Below are positions 19,035 to 28,969 of a DNA stretch of 64,000 nt, in pieces (the stretch's first letter is position 1; each line of letters starts with the position of its first letter). The DNA lies in contig CANNER010000004.1 in assembly GCA_947503715.1 (NCBI GenBank), positions 310,001 through 374,000 of the forward strand. Direction: 5' to 3'. A model generated the notes under the pieces. It worked only from the letters and a program-made list of their open reading frames with translations. It was not told where the DNA came from and did no database searches. This DNA comes from an uncultured Caulobacterales bacterium. GTDB lineage: Bacteria > Pseudomonadota > Alphaproteobacteria > Caulobacterales > Maricaulaceae. Made by a program: the position numbers and the translations under genes.

Positions 19035-20785
19035 CCACAGCCACACAATTTGACCGTCAGCAGACAGAAATCCTCGCGGATCGCGAGCCGAAATCCGGCT
19101 CTAAGCTTCTGCTGGAGTCAATTACGGCGCAGGGTGTGGATCTGATTTTCGGCTATCCCGGCGGAGCGATCATGCCCGTCTATGACGAATTGCCGAATTA
19201 TCCGCAACTGCGCCACATCCTCTGCCGGCACGAGCAGGGCTGCGGTATGGCGGCGATTGGTTATGCGCGGGCGACGGGCAAGGTCGGGACGGCCTTCGCG
19301 ACATCCGGTCCGGGCGCGACGAATCTCGTCACCGCGATTGCCGATGCCTATCTCGATTCTGTGCCCGTGGTCTTTGTCACGGGACAGGTCCCAACAAATT
19401 TGATGGGAACAGACGCCTTCCAAGAAGTCGATATTATCGGCATCACCATGCCGATTGTGAAGCACAGCTATATCGTGCGCGACCCGGCGGACCTGCCCGG
19501 GATGATTGCCGAGGCCTATTTCATCGCCGCAGAAGGTAGACCCGGTCCCGTGCTGATCGATATTCCAAAAGACGTCCAAAACGCCCTGACAACGCAGCGT
19601 CATAAATGGCGACCCTACCCGAAGCAAAAGCCGGAAATGGGCCAGAGCGCCGAGCTTGAAAAAGCGGAAGCACTGATGCGCGATGCCAAAAAACCGCTTT
19701 TCTATATTGGTGGCGGGGTGGCCCAGGGCGACGGCGTGGCGGAATTGCGGGAGCTCGTCGAGCGCACCCAAATTCCGGGTGTCTCAACTCTGAAAGGCCT
19801 CGGCGCCCTGCCCTCTGACCATCCCAATTATCTCGGCATGTTGGGGATGCACGGTCTTCGGGCTGCGAATTATGCTGTGCAGGAATGTGACCTGCTGATT
19901 GTTGTCGGCGCACGGTTTGATGACCGCGCAACGGGAAAGCTCGACACTTTCGCCCCGAATGCCAAAGTCATACATATGGATATTGATATTGCGGAGATAA
20001 ATAAACTTCGCCGCGTCAATGTCGGCTTGGACGGCAGCCTGAAGAAGAACCTCGCCGCGCTGGACCCGTTTGATGGCGGAGCCGCGCCCGACATCGCGGA
20101 TTGGATAGAGCTCTGCTATTCCCGCCGCGCCATGCACGAGTGGGATTATGAAGGCGCGCAGGCCAAAGCCTCGCCCGGTATCTATGCCCCGAAATTACTG
20201 CACGATCTTTCGCGCCGCGCGGAAGCGATGTTTAAAGATGAGACGGCGGCGATTTTCACCTGTGATGTGGGCCAACATCAAATGTGGGTCGCGCAACATT
20301 GCTATTTTGACGAACCGAAAGACCACATCACCTCCGGCGGTCTCGGCACGATGGGCTTTGGCCTGCCCGCAGGCCTCGGCGCAAAACTCGGTGCACCGGA
20401 ACGCACCGTCATTACGGTCTCCGGTGACGGCTCCATCATGATGAATATTCAAGAACTTGCCACGCTGAACCGCTACGGCATTCCGCTCAAAATCGTCCTG
20501 CTGGATAATTCCGTGCTCGGCATGGTGCGGCAGTGGCAGGAAGTCTTTTTTGACAAAAATTATTCCGAGACAAATTTGGATGACAATCCGGACTTCGCAT
20601 TAGTCGCCAAAGCCTTCCAAATCGATGCGTTCACCGTCAACACAGCCGACGAAATGGATGCCGGAATAGACCGCCTGTTAAAAACGGACGGGCCCGTCTT
20701 GATGCACGTGAAAATCGATCCCAATGAAAATGTCTGGCCCCTCGTCCCACCGGGACGGAGCAATGCCGACATGATGGAGCGGTAG
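19031..20785 (+). CDS. ilvB: Acetolactate synthase large (catalytic) subunit
   Basis: 584 residues, a ThDP-dependent enzyme. The catalytic Glu lies in LCRHEQGCGMAAIGYARATG, the FAD/ThDP blocks follow (ATSGPGATNLVT, VFVTGQVPTNLMGTDAFQE), and the ThDP motif is VSGDGSIMMNIQELATL with DNSVLGMVRQWQ. It makes acetolactate or acetohydroxybutyrate, the committed step of Val/Leu and Ile synthesis. The start overlaps the small membrane protein gene by four bases. The regulatory subunit gene follows after another small membrane protein gene. Confidence 0.97.
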
Positions 20786-20786
20786 A

Positions 20787-20975
20787 GTGCAAATTCTTGC
20801 TTGGACATCCCTGATCAGTGGTATTTTGATGGCAGCTTTTCTTGCCTACAATATCTCATTGTTCTTCCCACTAGATGATCCAGACCGGACACTGTTCTGG
20901 GTATGGGCAATACCTAGTGGCCTCATAGCGTTAGGCTTAGCCAGCCTCGTTTTTTCCAAGAAGCTGAAATCATGA
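20787..20975 (+). CDS. Small two-TM membrane protein between ilvB and ilvN (unknown)
   Basis: 62 residues from a GTG one base after the ilvB stop, ending in an ATGA overlap with ilvN. Two hydrophobic helices (about 3-28 and 36-57) are joined by a short acidic turn (FPLDDPDRT), with a basic tail (FSKKLKS). It separates the two subunits of one enzyme, which are normally adjacent, so its placement is unusual. No family was recognised. It is the smallest of the five embedded two-TM genes. Confidence 0.62.
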   Translation: MQILAWTSLISGILMAAFLAYNISLFFPLDDPDRTLFWVWAIPSGLIALGLASLVFSKKLKS

Positions 20976-21274
20976 CCGAACTCCAACGTGATAAAACTTT
21001 TGCGCCGTCCGGCGTTTCCGGCAAGCTGAAGGTCGTGCTGCACGATGTCAGCGGCACGCTGATCCGGGCGCTCGGTACGATTGAACGGCGCGGTTATGAT
21101 TACCGGGATGTCCATTGTACGCAGCGTGTGGACGGTGATTTTGATTTGCTAGTCCATGTCGAGGATACGGGCGGTCCGAATGATCTGGATACGCTCTGCC
21201 TGCAATTGGAACGACTTTACAACGTCGTCTCAGCCGAGAAAGTGGGACGACGTAAAAGAGCAGAGCGAGCCTAG
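20972..21274 (+). CDS. ilvN: Acetolactate synthase small subunit, short ACT-only form
   Basis: 100 residues. The middle section is an ACT domain (VSGTLIRALGTIERRGYDY, then DGDFDLLVHVED and LCLQLERLYNVVSAEKV). It is shorter than typical IlvH/IlvN proteins (about 160 residues), lacks the C-terminal domain and is closer in size to IlvM. The partner IlvB is encoded just upstream. ACT subunits confer stability and valine feedback; with only one domain, the strength of feedback is uncertain. The tail is basic (KVGRRKRAERA). Confidence 0.85.
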   Translation: MTELQRDKTFAPSGVSGKLKVVLHDVSGTLIRALGTIERRGYDYRDVHCTQRVDGDFDLLVHVEDTGGPNDLDTLCLQLERLYNVVSAEKVGRRKRAERA

Positions 21275-21283
21275 CGGCGCGCC

Positions 21284-21311
21284 TCTCATTTCCCCACATT
21301 TTGAAATGAGA
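21284..21311 (+). promoter_or_regulatory. Hairpin immediately before leuA
   Basis: TCTCATTTC (21284-21292) is perfectly complementary to GAAATGAGA (21303-21311), leaving a 10-nt loop, and ends six bases before the leuA ATG at 21317. There is no T-run on the + strand, so it is not a typical terminator. The right arm covers the only purine-rich stretch (GAAATGAGA) that could act as ribosome site, so it may modulate leuA translation. Confidence 0.45.
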
Positions 21312-21316
21312 TTATC

Positions 21317-22864
21317 ATGACCAACCAAGTAAAAATTTTCGACACCACCTTACGCGACGGCGAGCAGGCGCCCGGCTTTTCCATGACGGCGGGGCAGAAG
21401 CTTCGTATGGCGAAATCGCTGGAGGCCCTGAAAGTCGATGTGATGGAAGCGGGCTTTGCCGCCGCATCACAAGGTGATTTTGACGCCATTAAATCCATCG
21501 CGGAAACGGTGAAAAACTCCACCGTTGCCTCCCTCGCCCGTTGTAATGAGGGCGATATCCGCGCGTCGGGTGAAGCCATCAAACCCGCCGCAAGAGGGCG
21601 CATCCATACTTTCATCGCGACCAGCCCGCTGCACCGCGAATTCAAATTAAAAATGTCCAAAGATGAGATTATCCGCCGCGCCGTGGCGGGTGTCACCCTC
21701 GCCCGAGACTATACAGACGATGTGGAATTTTCCTGCGAAGATGCCATCCGCACGGAACGTGACTATCTGAAACGTGTGGTCGAAGCCGCGATCAAGGCGG
21801 GCGCGACAACGATCAATATTCCCGACACGGTCGGATATACGACGCCCGAAGAAATTCAGAACCTTTTCGAATTTTTGACAACGGAAATTGAAGGCGGTGA
21901 CGGCGTGATTTTCTCCGCTCATTGTCATGATGATCTCGGCCTCGCTGTTGCGAACTCACTGGCGGCTGTCAGAGGCGGCGCACGGCAGGTCGAATGCGCG
22001 CTAAACGGCATCGGCGAGCGCGCGGGTAACTGTGCCTTGGAAGAAGTCGTCATGGCGTTGCGCACGCGAAAAGATTTCTTTCAATTAAATACCCGCGTCG
22101 AAACGCAGGGTATCTATGCGGCATCAAAACTCCTCGCGACCATCACGGGTAATCCCGTGCCGCGCAACAAGGCGATTGTTGGAAAAAACGCCTTCGCCCA
22201 TGAGAGCGGTATTCATCAGCATGGAGTACTCGCTAATCGTGAAACATACGAAATCATGCGCCCCGAGGATGTCGGCGTCAGTACGGACAATCTCGTGCTC
22301 GGCAAACATTCGGGCCGTGCGGCATTGCGGGCGCGGGCGGAAAAACTGGGCTTCACCCTCGCCGATAATCAACTCGCGAGCGTTTTCACTGCGTTCAAAA
22401 CACTGGCCGATGATAAGAAAGAAGTGTTCGATTCCGACATTGAAGCCCTCATCCTCGGCGAAGCCGTTGGCACACAAGGACCGTGGATCATTAATTCGCT
22501 ATACGTTTCCGCGGGCTCGGACGACAACCGCGAACCCGAAGCCATTGTCCGCCTGTCCAATGAAGACGGACGGACGGAGACCCATGTCAGCCGCGCCAAA
22601 GGCCCGATGAATGCGGTCTTCGCGGCCATTTCGGAAATTGCGAAAATCCCGATGGAATTGGAACATTACGCGGTCAGTTCCGTATCAGGCGGCGAAGACG
22701 CCATGGCCGAAGCGACGGTGCGTGTGGCGACAGAGTTCGAGACGTATCAGGGACGCGGCGCCAATACGGATACGGTGCTCGCCAGTGCGCTCGCCTATCT
22801 CGACGTGATCAACCGCATTGAGCGGCGACAAGTCAGGGAGCGCGCGATTTCCGCGCAGCATTGA
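21317..22864 (+). CDS. leuA: 2-Isopropylmalate synthase
   Basis: 515 residues. The N-terminal TIM barrel has TLRDGEQAPGFSM and the metal site HCHDDLGLAVANSLAAV, with GIGERAGNCALEEVVMAL. The C-terminal LeuA regulatory domain is present (ISEIAKIPMELEHYAVSSVSGG, then DTVLASALAYLDVINR). It condenses acetyl-CoA with 2-ketoisovalerate to start the leucine branch, and the regulatory domain normally gives leucine feedback. A palindromic intergenic element separates it from leuC, which may weaken or punctuate the transcript at that point. Confidence 0.96.
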   Translation: MTNQVKIFDTTLRDGEQAPGFSMTAGQKLRMAKSLEALKVDVMEAGFAAASQGDFDAIKSIAETVKNSTVASLARCNEGDIRASGEAIKPAARGRIHTFIATSPLHREFKLKMSKDEIIRRAVAGVTLARDYTDDVEFSCEDAIRTERDYLKRVVEAAIKAGATTINIPDTVGYTTPEEIQNLFEFLTTEIEGGDGVIFSAHCHDDLGLAVANSLAAVRGGARQVECALNGIGERAGNCALEEVVMALRTRKDFFQLNTRVETQGIYAASKLLATITGNPVPRNKAIVGKNAFAHESGIHQHGVLANRETYEIMRPEDVGVSTDNLVLGKHSGRAALRARAEKLGFTLADNQLASVFTAFKTLADDKKEVFDSDIEALILGEAVGTQGPWIINSLYVSAGSDDNREPEAIVRLSNEDGRTETHVSRAKGPMNAVFAAISEIAKIPMELEHYAVSSVSGGEDAMAEATVRVATEFETYQGRGANTDTVLASALAYLDVINRIERRQVRERAISAQH

Positions 22865-22885
22865 TGATGGTGGATCCACATATTA

Positions 22886-23042
22886 CCTCTCCGCGGGGAG
22901 AGGTCTGCATCGCGAAGCGATTGCAGGGTGAGGGGCATGACGCGTGCGACAGCACGCTCCCGCTACATCGTTTTGCGCTGTCGCGCAGTCTTTTCCCCTC
23001 ACCCGCCAGCGCTGCGCGCGGCGACCTCTCCTTAAGGAGAGG
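22886..23042. repeat. Long palindromic intergenic element between leuA and leuC
   Basis: The left end (CCTCTCCGCGGGGAGAGGTC) and right end (GACCTCTCCTTAAGGAGAGG) are inverted copies. They are themselves nearly palindromic, and inside them GGGTGAGGGG pairs with CCCCTCACCC. The middle has further G+C-rich inverted pieces (GCGACAGC, GCTGTCGC). The whole 157 bp can fold into one branched cruciform or RNA hairpin. It resembles the dispersed palindromic repeats found between genes in many proteobacteria. It fills most of the leuA-leuC gap, and the leuC ribosome site region follows directly. Confidence 0.8.
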
Positions 23043-23060
23043 AAAGCAGAGGTTTACATT

Positions 23061-24461
23061 ATGACCCACCCCCAAACACTCTTCGACAAAGTCTGGGATC
23101 GCCATATTGCCGTGGCCGAAACAGACGCGCATCCGGCAACACTCTATATCGACTTGCACCTCATCCATGAGGTGACGTCCCCGCAGGCCTTCACGGTGCT
23201 GCGTGAGCGCGGATTGAAAGTCCGCCGGCCGGACCGGACGCTGGCGACGATTGATCATTCCACACCGACCCTCATCAATGCGGATGGTTCTCGGCCTTTC
23301 GTGACGGAACAAGCGGGGAAACAGGTTGAGATGTTGCTGGCCAACGCGGCTGAGTATGGAATCGAGACCCATGGTTGGGACAGTGACTATCGCGGTGTCG
23401 TCCACGTCATGGGACCGGAGCTAGGCGCGACACAGCCGGGCATGACGATTGTCTGCGGCGATAGCCATACCTCCACCCACGGTGCGTTTGGCGCGATTGC
23501 CTTTGGTATCGGCACGACGCAGGTCGGTCATGTGCTGGCGAACCAGTGCATCCTCATGCGCAAGCCCAAGACGATGGCGATTGAGGTGAATGGTGAGTTG
23601 CAACCCGGCGTCACGCCGAAAGATGTCATCCTCGCGATTATCGCCGAAATCGGCGTCGGCGGCGGGACGGGTTATGCCCTCGAATATCGTGGCAATGTCT
23701 TTGAAGAGATGAGCATGGATGGCCGCATGACCGTCTGTAACATGTCCATCGAGGCCGGGGCCCGCTGCGGGATGATCGCGCCGGATGCGACGACATTTAA
23801 TTATCTCAAAGGCCGTAAATTCGCGCCGGATGAATATAAGGCCGCCTGCGAAGACTGGGCGTCACTCGCCACAGATGACGGCGCGACATTCGACAAGGTC
23901 GTGACGCTGCGGGCGGAAGATATCAGGCCCATGATCACCTATGGCACCCATCCCGGCATGGCCATGCCTGTGGATGCCCTCGTCCCCGTCGCTGAGGATG
24001 AAACGGAAACGAAGGCGCTGGATTATATGCAGGTCACAGGCGGCAAAGCTATGATGGGCATGAAAGTCGACCGCGTCTTTATCGGCTCCTGCACGAATGC
24101 TCGGATTGAAGATATGCGCGCAGCGGCGGGGATTCTCTCCGGCCGCAAAGTCGCCGCCCACGTCAAAGCGATTGTCGTGCCGGGGTCTGAGCAAATTAAG
24201 GCGCAGGCCGAAGCCGAAGGCTTGCACGAATTAATTACAGCTTCCGGCGCGGAATGGCGCGAACCGGGCTGTTCCATGTGTATCGCGATGAATGGCGACA
24301 AAGCCGCGCCGGGCGAGTTGGTCGTCTCGACATCCAATCGCAATTTCGCCGGGCGTCAGGGGCCTGGCGCTCGGACTGTGCTCGCGTCTCCGGAAACGGC
24401 GGCGGCGGCGGCGGTCATGGGCGTGATTACGGATGCCCGAACATTGGGAGCGGCAGCATGA
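23061..24461 (+). CDS. leuC: 3-Isopropylmalate dehydratase large subunit
   Basis: 466 residues of the aconitase family. [4Fe-4S] cluster Cys positions are visible in [13 protein letters not shown] and [12 protein letters not shown]. Active-site blocks include [27 protein letters not shown] and [12 protein letters not shown]. The ATG at 23061 is used; an earlier in-frame ATG at 22944 lies within the palindromic element and would add 39 unrelated residues. With LeuD it isomerises 2-isopropylmalate. It overlaps leuD by four bases (ATGA). Confidence 0.97.
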   Translation: MTHPQTLFDKVWDRHIAVAETDAHPATLYIDLHLIHEVTSPQAFTVLRERGLKVRRPDRTLATIDHSTPTLINADGSRPFVTEQAGKQVEMLLANAAEYGIETHGWDSDYRGVVHVMGPELGATQPGMTIVCGDSHTSTHGAFGAIAFGIGTTQVGHVLANQCILMRKPKTMAIEVNGELQPGVTPKDVILAIIAEIGVGGGTGYALEYRGNVFEEMSMDGRMTVCNMSIEAGARCGMIAPDATTFNYLKGRKFAPDEYKAACEDWASLATDDGATFDKVVTLRAEDIRPMITYGTHPGMAMPVDALVPVAEDETETKALDYMQVTGGKAMMGMKVDRVFIGSCTNARIEDMRAAAGILSGRKVAAHVKAIVVPGSEQIKAQAEAEGLHELITASGAEWREPGCSMCIAMNGDKAAPGELVVSTSNRNFAGRQGPGARTVLASPETAAAAAVMGVITDARTLGAAA

Positions 24462-25036
24462 GTTTCCAACCCTTAAAAACCGTTACGTCGAAAACTCTCG
24501 TTCTGCCCGCTGAAAATATCGACACGGACCAGATCATCCCTGCGCGCTTCCTGACCGTGACCTCACGCGATGGTCTCGGGAAACATGCGTTTAATGATTG
24601 GCGTTATGATGAGGACGGATCGGAAACCGATCACGAACTAAATAGCGACGCGGCCAAGGCCTGCCAAATTCTTGTCGGCGGTCATAACTTTGGCTGCGGA
24701 TCCTCCCGCGAACACGCGCCTTGGTCGCTGACCGATTACGGCTTCCGCGTTGTGATTAGTTCTGAAATCGCGGATATTTTTCGGGGGAACAGCCTCAAAA
24801 ACGGCCTGCTCCCCATCGTAATTGAGAAGCGCGCCCATGACTGGCTACTCGACAATCCGGGGGCAGAGGTCACAGTTGACCTCGACGCCTGCGAAGTCCG
24901 CCTACCCCGCAATGGCGGCACATATGGATTCGAGATCGACGCCTTTTCCCGCCACTGCCTGATGGAGGGCGTGGACGAGATGGGCTATCTGCAAAACCAA
25001 TCCGATGCCATTGCAGCGTTTGAGGCGAAAAGATGA
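24458..25036 (+). CDS. leuD: 3-Isopropylmalate dehydratase small subunit
   Basis: 192 residues. The swivelling-domain signature includes [13 protein letters not shown] and [17 protein letters not shown]. The length is normal for LeuD. The start is set by the ATGA overlap with leuC, and the 3' end overlaps leuB in the same way, so leuC-leuD-leuB are translationally coupled. It provides part of the substrate pocket for the LeuC cluster subunit. Confidence 0.97.
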   Translation: MSFQPLKTVTSKTLVLPAENIDTDQIIPARFLTVTSRDGLGKHAFNDWRYDEDGSETDHELNSDAAKACQILVGGHNFGCGSSREHAPWSLTDYGFRVVISSEIADIFRGNSLKNGLLPIVIEKRAHDWLLDNPGAEVTVDLDACEVRLPRNGGTYGFEIDAFSRHCLMEGVDEMGYLQNQSDAIAAFEAKR

Positions 25037-26079
25037 ATATCAATTTCACATATCTTCCCGGTGACGGCATTGGCCCCGAAGTTGGTGAGGCCGCGATAGA
25101 GGTCTTAAACGCTGTCGCGGTTAAATTCGGTCATACACTAGAACCTGAACATCATCTTGTCGGTGGGGCCGCGATTGATGCGGGGGAAAAGCCCCTGCCG
25201 GACGCAAGTTTTGAGTCATGCCAGCGCACGGGCGCGATCCTGCTGGGTGCGGTTGGCGGACCCAAGTGGGATCATCTGAAGGGTGAAGACAGGCCTGAAC
25301 TCGGTTCGCTCCTGCCCTTGCGCAAACGCCTGAACCTCTACGCCAATATCCGGCCCTGTAAACCTTATCCGGCTCTGATCGAGCGGGCGCCTCTGAAACG
25401 CGAACGGCTGGAAGGCGTTGATTTTGTCGTCATGCGCGAACTGACGGGCGGGATTTATTTTGGACAGAAAGGCCGCGACACCCGCGGGGCTTTTGATGAA
25501 TGTCTTTATTCGGAAGCCGAAATCCGCCGCATCGCTATCAAGGGTTTTGACCTCGCGCAGACACGGCGCAAGAAAGTCACCTCTGTCGATAAATCCAATG
25601 TCTTGGAAACCTCCCGCCTCTGGCGGGAAACCGTCATTGACGTTGCGAAAGACTATCCCGAGGTCGAGTTAGAGCACCTCCTCGTCGATGCGATGACCAT
25701 GCATATGCTGACGCGGGCACAGGATTTCGACGTCATTCTGACGGAGAATATGTTCGGCGATATCCTCACGGATGAAGCTTCCGTCCTCTGCGGGTCAATG
25801 GGGGTCATCCCCTCCGCGTCACTCTCTGATGGCAAGACGGGCATGTTTGAACCGATTCATGGCAGTGCCCCCGATATCGCCGGACAGGGTAAGGCCAATC
25901 CGCTGGCAATGATCCTGTCTGCGGCATGGATGTTACGGTTGAGTTTCGGATTGAAGGTGGAAGCCGATGCGATTGAAACGGCTGTCGCCAATGCTTTGGA
26001 ACAGAACCAAACAACGGGTGACCTTGGCGGCAAGTTAAATACATCCGCTGTCGGCGAATGGATCGCCGCGAATGTCTAA
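25033..26079 (+). CDS. leuB: 3-Isopropylmalate dehydrogenase
   Basis: 348 residues. It begins with LPGDGIGPEVGEAAIEVL. The substrate-binding Arg block (RKRLNLYANIRPC) and the catalytic region (VMRELTGGIYFG) are intact, as are the metal and NAD sites (TENMFGDILTDEASVLCGSMG; FEPIHGSAPDIAGQGKANP). It oxidatively decarboxylates 3-isopropylmalate to the leucine keto acid. Its 3' end overlaps ilvA by eight bases. Confidence 0.97.
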   Translation: MNINFTYLPGDGIGPEVGEAAIEVLNAVAVKFGHTLEPEHHLVGGAAIDAGEKPLPDASFESCQRTGAILLGAVGGPKWDHLKGEDRPELGSLLPLRKRLNLYANIRPCKPYPALIERAPLKRERLEGVDFVVMRELTGGIYFGQKGRDTRGAFDECLYSEAEIRRIAIKGFDLAQTRRKKVTSVDKSNVLETSRLWRETVIDVAKDYPEVELEHLLVDAMTMHMLTRAQDFDVILTENMFGDILTDEASVLCGSMGVIPSASLSDGKTGMFEPIHGSAPDIAGQGKANPLAMILSAAWMLRLSFGLKVEADAIETAVANALEQNQTTGDLGGKLNTSAVGEWIAANV

Positions 26080-27595
26080 GGTCAATCTCAATGATCTGGC
26101 CGCGCGGATTGAGGCAGCTGACGTCTACGGCCTCGCCAAACGCACGCCGACGCAACTTGCACCGAAACTGTCGGCGGAACTCGGGCAAAACATCTGGTTA
26201 AAACGTGAGGATTTACAGGATGTTTTTTCCTTCAAAATTCGCGGTGCCGCCAACCGGATTTCCGGCCTAAGTGACTCAGAACGCGCACGTGGTGTGGTTG
26301 CGGCTAGTGCAGGCAATCACGCGCAGGGTGTTGCGGCGGCCGCCCAATATTACGGGACAGACGCGCTCATCTTTATGCCTGTGACCACCCCGCCGATTAA
26401 AGTCGATGCTGTCGAAGCCATGGGCGCAAAAACGCAATTAATTGGTGATAATTATGATGAAGCCTGCGCGGCCGCCATTGATCATGCGGCAAACTCGGGC
26501 GCGGTGTTCATCCACCCCTTTGACGAGATAGATGTCATCGCCGGACAAGGCACGGTCGGACGCGAAATTTTAGAACAAATGCCGCGCACACCTGCCGCCA
26601 TATATGTCTGTACAGGTGGCGGTGGACTGGTCTCCGGTATTGGCGCGTGGATGCATAAACACGCGCCGAAAACGAAAATAATCGCTGTCGAAGCGGCGGG
26701 GGCGCAAACACTGGGCCAATCTCTGCAGGCCGGAAAAGTCGTGAGCCTGAACCGCGTAGACGGTTTTGCGGACGGGACGGCCGTGCGCACCTTTGGCGAG
26801 ACGACCTTCGAGATTTGCAAACAAGTTGTGGACGGCCATATTGCCGTCAGCAATGACGAAATATGCGCCGCCGTCAAAGACGTCTTCGAAGCCACGCGGA
26901 CGGTCGTAGAACCCGCAGGCGCACAAGCCCTTGCAGGGGTTATCCAGCACATCAAATCCGGCGAAGCGCCCGAAGGCGATCTCGTTGTCACGATCTCCGG
27001 CGCGAATGTGAATTTTGACCGGATCGGCCATGTTGTGGACCGCGCGGAATTTGGCAGTGGCGAGGAAATGCTCTTCGCAGCAACCATTCCGGAACAGGCA
27101 GGTGCGTTTCTGAATTTTGTGCGGGCGCTCGGCCATCGCGCGGTGACGGAGTTTAATTATCGCTATGCGCCGCGTAAGGATGCGCATGTGCTCGTGGGGC
27201 TTAAGACACGTGACATGGAGGATCGCGAGCAAGTTATTACGGACATGGCGGAACAGAGTATTACCGTCACAGACCTGTCCCATGATCGCTTGGCCAAACG
27301 TCATTTGCGGCACATGGTTGGCGGACGCGGGGATGATAAAGCCGAAGTCTTATACCGTTTCGAATTTCCCGAACGCCCCGGTGCGCTCACCCAATTTCTG
27401 GAAACACTGGACGCGCGATGGAATATCTCACTCTTCCATTACCGCAATCACGGCGCGGCAGAAGGGCATGTCCTCTGTGGATTTCATGTGCCAAAGGGTG
27501 ACGTTGAAGATCTGGAAACCCAACTCTCCGGCACGGGTTATCCCATGTGGCCGGAGACACATAATCCGGTCTACGGATTTTTCCTGCGGGGCTAG
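26072..27595 (+). CDS. ilvA: Threonine deaminase (biosynthetic)
   Basis: 507 residues. The PLP Lys is in DVFSFKIRGAANR, the phosphate loop is TGGGGLVSGIG, and the Asn/Ser loop is ASAGNHAQGVA. Two C-terminal ACT-like regulatory domains are present (AATIPEQAGAFLNFVRAL; EFPERPGALTQFLETL), as in E. coli IlvA, so isoleucine feedback is expected. It makes 2-ketobutyrate from threonine, the first step to isoleucine. It is the last gene of the operon; its stop lies three bases from that of the convergent amidohydrolase gene. Confidence 0.96.
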   Translation: MSKVNLNDLAARIEAADVYGLAKRTPTQLAPKLSAELGQNIWLKREDLQDVFSFKIRGAANRISGLSDSERARGVVAASAGNHAQGVAAAAQYYGTDALIFMPVTTPPIKVDAVEAMGAKTQLIGDNYDEACAAAIDHAANSGAVFIHPFDEIDVIAGQGTVGREILEQMPRTPAAIYVCTGGGGLVSGIGAWMHKHAPKTKIIAVEAAGAQTLGQSLQAGKVVSLNRVDGFADGTAVRTFGETTFEICKQVVDGHIAVSNDEICAAVKDVFEATRTVVEPAGAQALAGVIQHIKSGEAPEGDLVVTISGANVNFDRIGHVVDRAEFGSGEEMLFAATIPEQAGAFLNFVRALGHRAVTEFNYRYAPRKDAHVLVGLKTRDMEDREQVITDMAEQSITVTDLSHDRLAKRHLRHMVGGRGDDKAEVLYRFEFPERPGALTQFLETLDARWNISLFHYRNHGAAEGHVLCGFHVPKGDVEDLETQLSGTGYPMWPETHNPVYGFFLRG

Positions 27596-27598
27596 AGT

Positions 27599-28888
27599 TT
27601 AGTCCGACTTATAGACTGTGCCGTCTTTCATCACGAAATCCACGTCTTCCAATTCCTTCACATCCGCCAATGGATCGCCGTCCACGGCGATGATGTCGGC
27701 GCGTTTGCCGACGGCGATAGAGCCGCGATCTTCGGTAATGCCAAAAAGTTTGGCATTACCGATGGTGGAGGCTTGAATGGCCTGTATCGGGGTCATGCCC
27801 CAATCGACCATATAGGCGAATTGGCGTCCATTCTGACCATGGGGATAGACGCCCGCATCAGACCCAAAAGCGATATTTGCGCCCGCTTTGACGGCGGCTT
27901 GGAACCGCTCGCGTTGAGCTTTGCCAACTGTGCGTTCCTTGGCGAGGCTTTCCTCTAAGATACCCGCCGCTTCACCTTCGGACAGGATGTAATCCGAAAC
28001 GTAAATATCCATGGAGAGATAAGTCCCCTTTTGTTTCGCCATACGGATGCCCGCATCTGTAATGAGGCTGGAATGTTCGACCGAGTCGACGCCCGCACGG
28101 ATGGCCGTTTCAATCCCGTCCGCCCCATGAGCATGGACAGCGACTTTCAGGCCTAAGAGATGCGCTTCGTCCACAATCGCCTTCATTTCTTCAAATGAGA
28201 ATTGCTGTGCCCCGATCTTTGTGCCTTTGGACAGCACACCGCCGGTGCCGCAAAATTTAATAACTTTCGCGCCATATTTATTATTTTCCCGCACCTTCGC
28301 CCGAACGGCCCAAGGTCCGTCCGCGACACCGCCGCCTATGGCTTGGGCTTCATAGGGTAGAAGGTTATTGTCACAATGCCCACCCGTAATACCAATAGAC
28401 CGACCCGCCGGAATCATATGCGGCCCGGGCACATCGCCGTCATCAATGGCGTTCATCAAGTCCACATCAGCAAAGCCCGGCGCGCCCAAATTTCGAACGG
28501 TCGTAAAGCCAGCCATCAGTGTTTTCTCGGCATTGACCACGCCCGTAATGGCTGCGCGCGGTGTGGAGCGTGTCAGCCGTTTATAGCCATGAACATTGGC
28601 ATCTGACGTCAGGTGAACATGGGAGTCGGAGAGGCCCGGCAAGACCGTCATATCGGACAGGTCGATCAATTCCGCGTCATCCGGAATTTCAATATCTTCA
28701 ATGGTCGCGCGGGAGCCGATGGCCGTAATCATCCCGTCCTCAATCACGATGACGCGGTCCTTCAGGGCTTTGCCGGATTCCACATCAATCATGGTCCCCG
28801 CATAAACGACCTTTGTCGTGTGATCATCGGCAAATGCGGGTGCAGCCAGAGCGCTGCTCAAGAGTAAGCCCAAACAAAGATTTTTCAT
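27599..28888 (-). CDS. Exported metal-dependent amidohydrolase (imidazolonepropionase-like)
   Basis: 429 residues with a signal peptide (MKNLCLGLLLSSALAAPAFA). Amidohydrolase metal ligands are visible: SDSHVHLTSD, a candidate carboxylated Lys in AKVIKFCGTGG, AVHAHGADG, VEHSSLI and the catalytic Asp in FGSDAGVYPHGQN. The C-terminal composite barrel contains GKRADIIAVDGDPLADV. Relatives of this COG1228 group are periplasmic prolidase-type or dipeptide hydrolases; the substrate is not known. It is monocistronic on the minus strand and converges with ilvA. Confidence 0.88.
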   Translation of the reverse strand: MKNLCLGLLLSSALAAPAFADDHTTKVVYAGTMIDVESGKALKDRVIVIEDGMITAIGSRATIEDIEIPDDAELIDLSDMTVLPGLSDSHVHLTSDANVHGYKRLTRSTPRAAITGVVNAEKTLMAGFTTVRNLGAPGFADVDLMNAIDDGDVPGPHMIPAGRSIGITGGHCDNNLLPYEAQAIGGGVADGPWAVRAKVRENNKYGAKVIKFCGTGGVLSKGTKIGAQQFSFEEMKAIVDEAHLLGLKVAVHAHGADGIETAIRAGVDSVEHSSLITDAGIRMAKQKGTYLSMDIYVSDYILSEGEAAGILEESLAKERTVGKAQRERFQAAVKAGANIAFGSDAGVYPHGQNGRQFAYMVDWGMTPIQAIQASTIGNAKLFGITEDRGSIAVGKRADIIAVDGDPLADVKELEDVDFVMKDGTVYKSD

Positions 28889-28969
28889 GATGCACCTTTT
28901 TATGACGTCGATTACGTGTGGGCAGGTCCCGACTTAACGTCAAGCCTCTCCGCCTATGACGTGAATTTT

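Noticed and set aside
22944-23060. N-terminal extension of leuC by 39 codons
   Set aside because: It lies within the palindromic element and has no similarity to LeuC; the ATG at 23061 gives the normal LeuC N-terminus.
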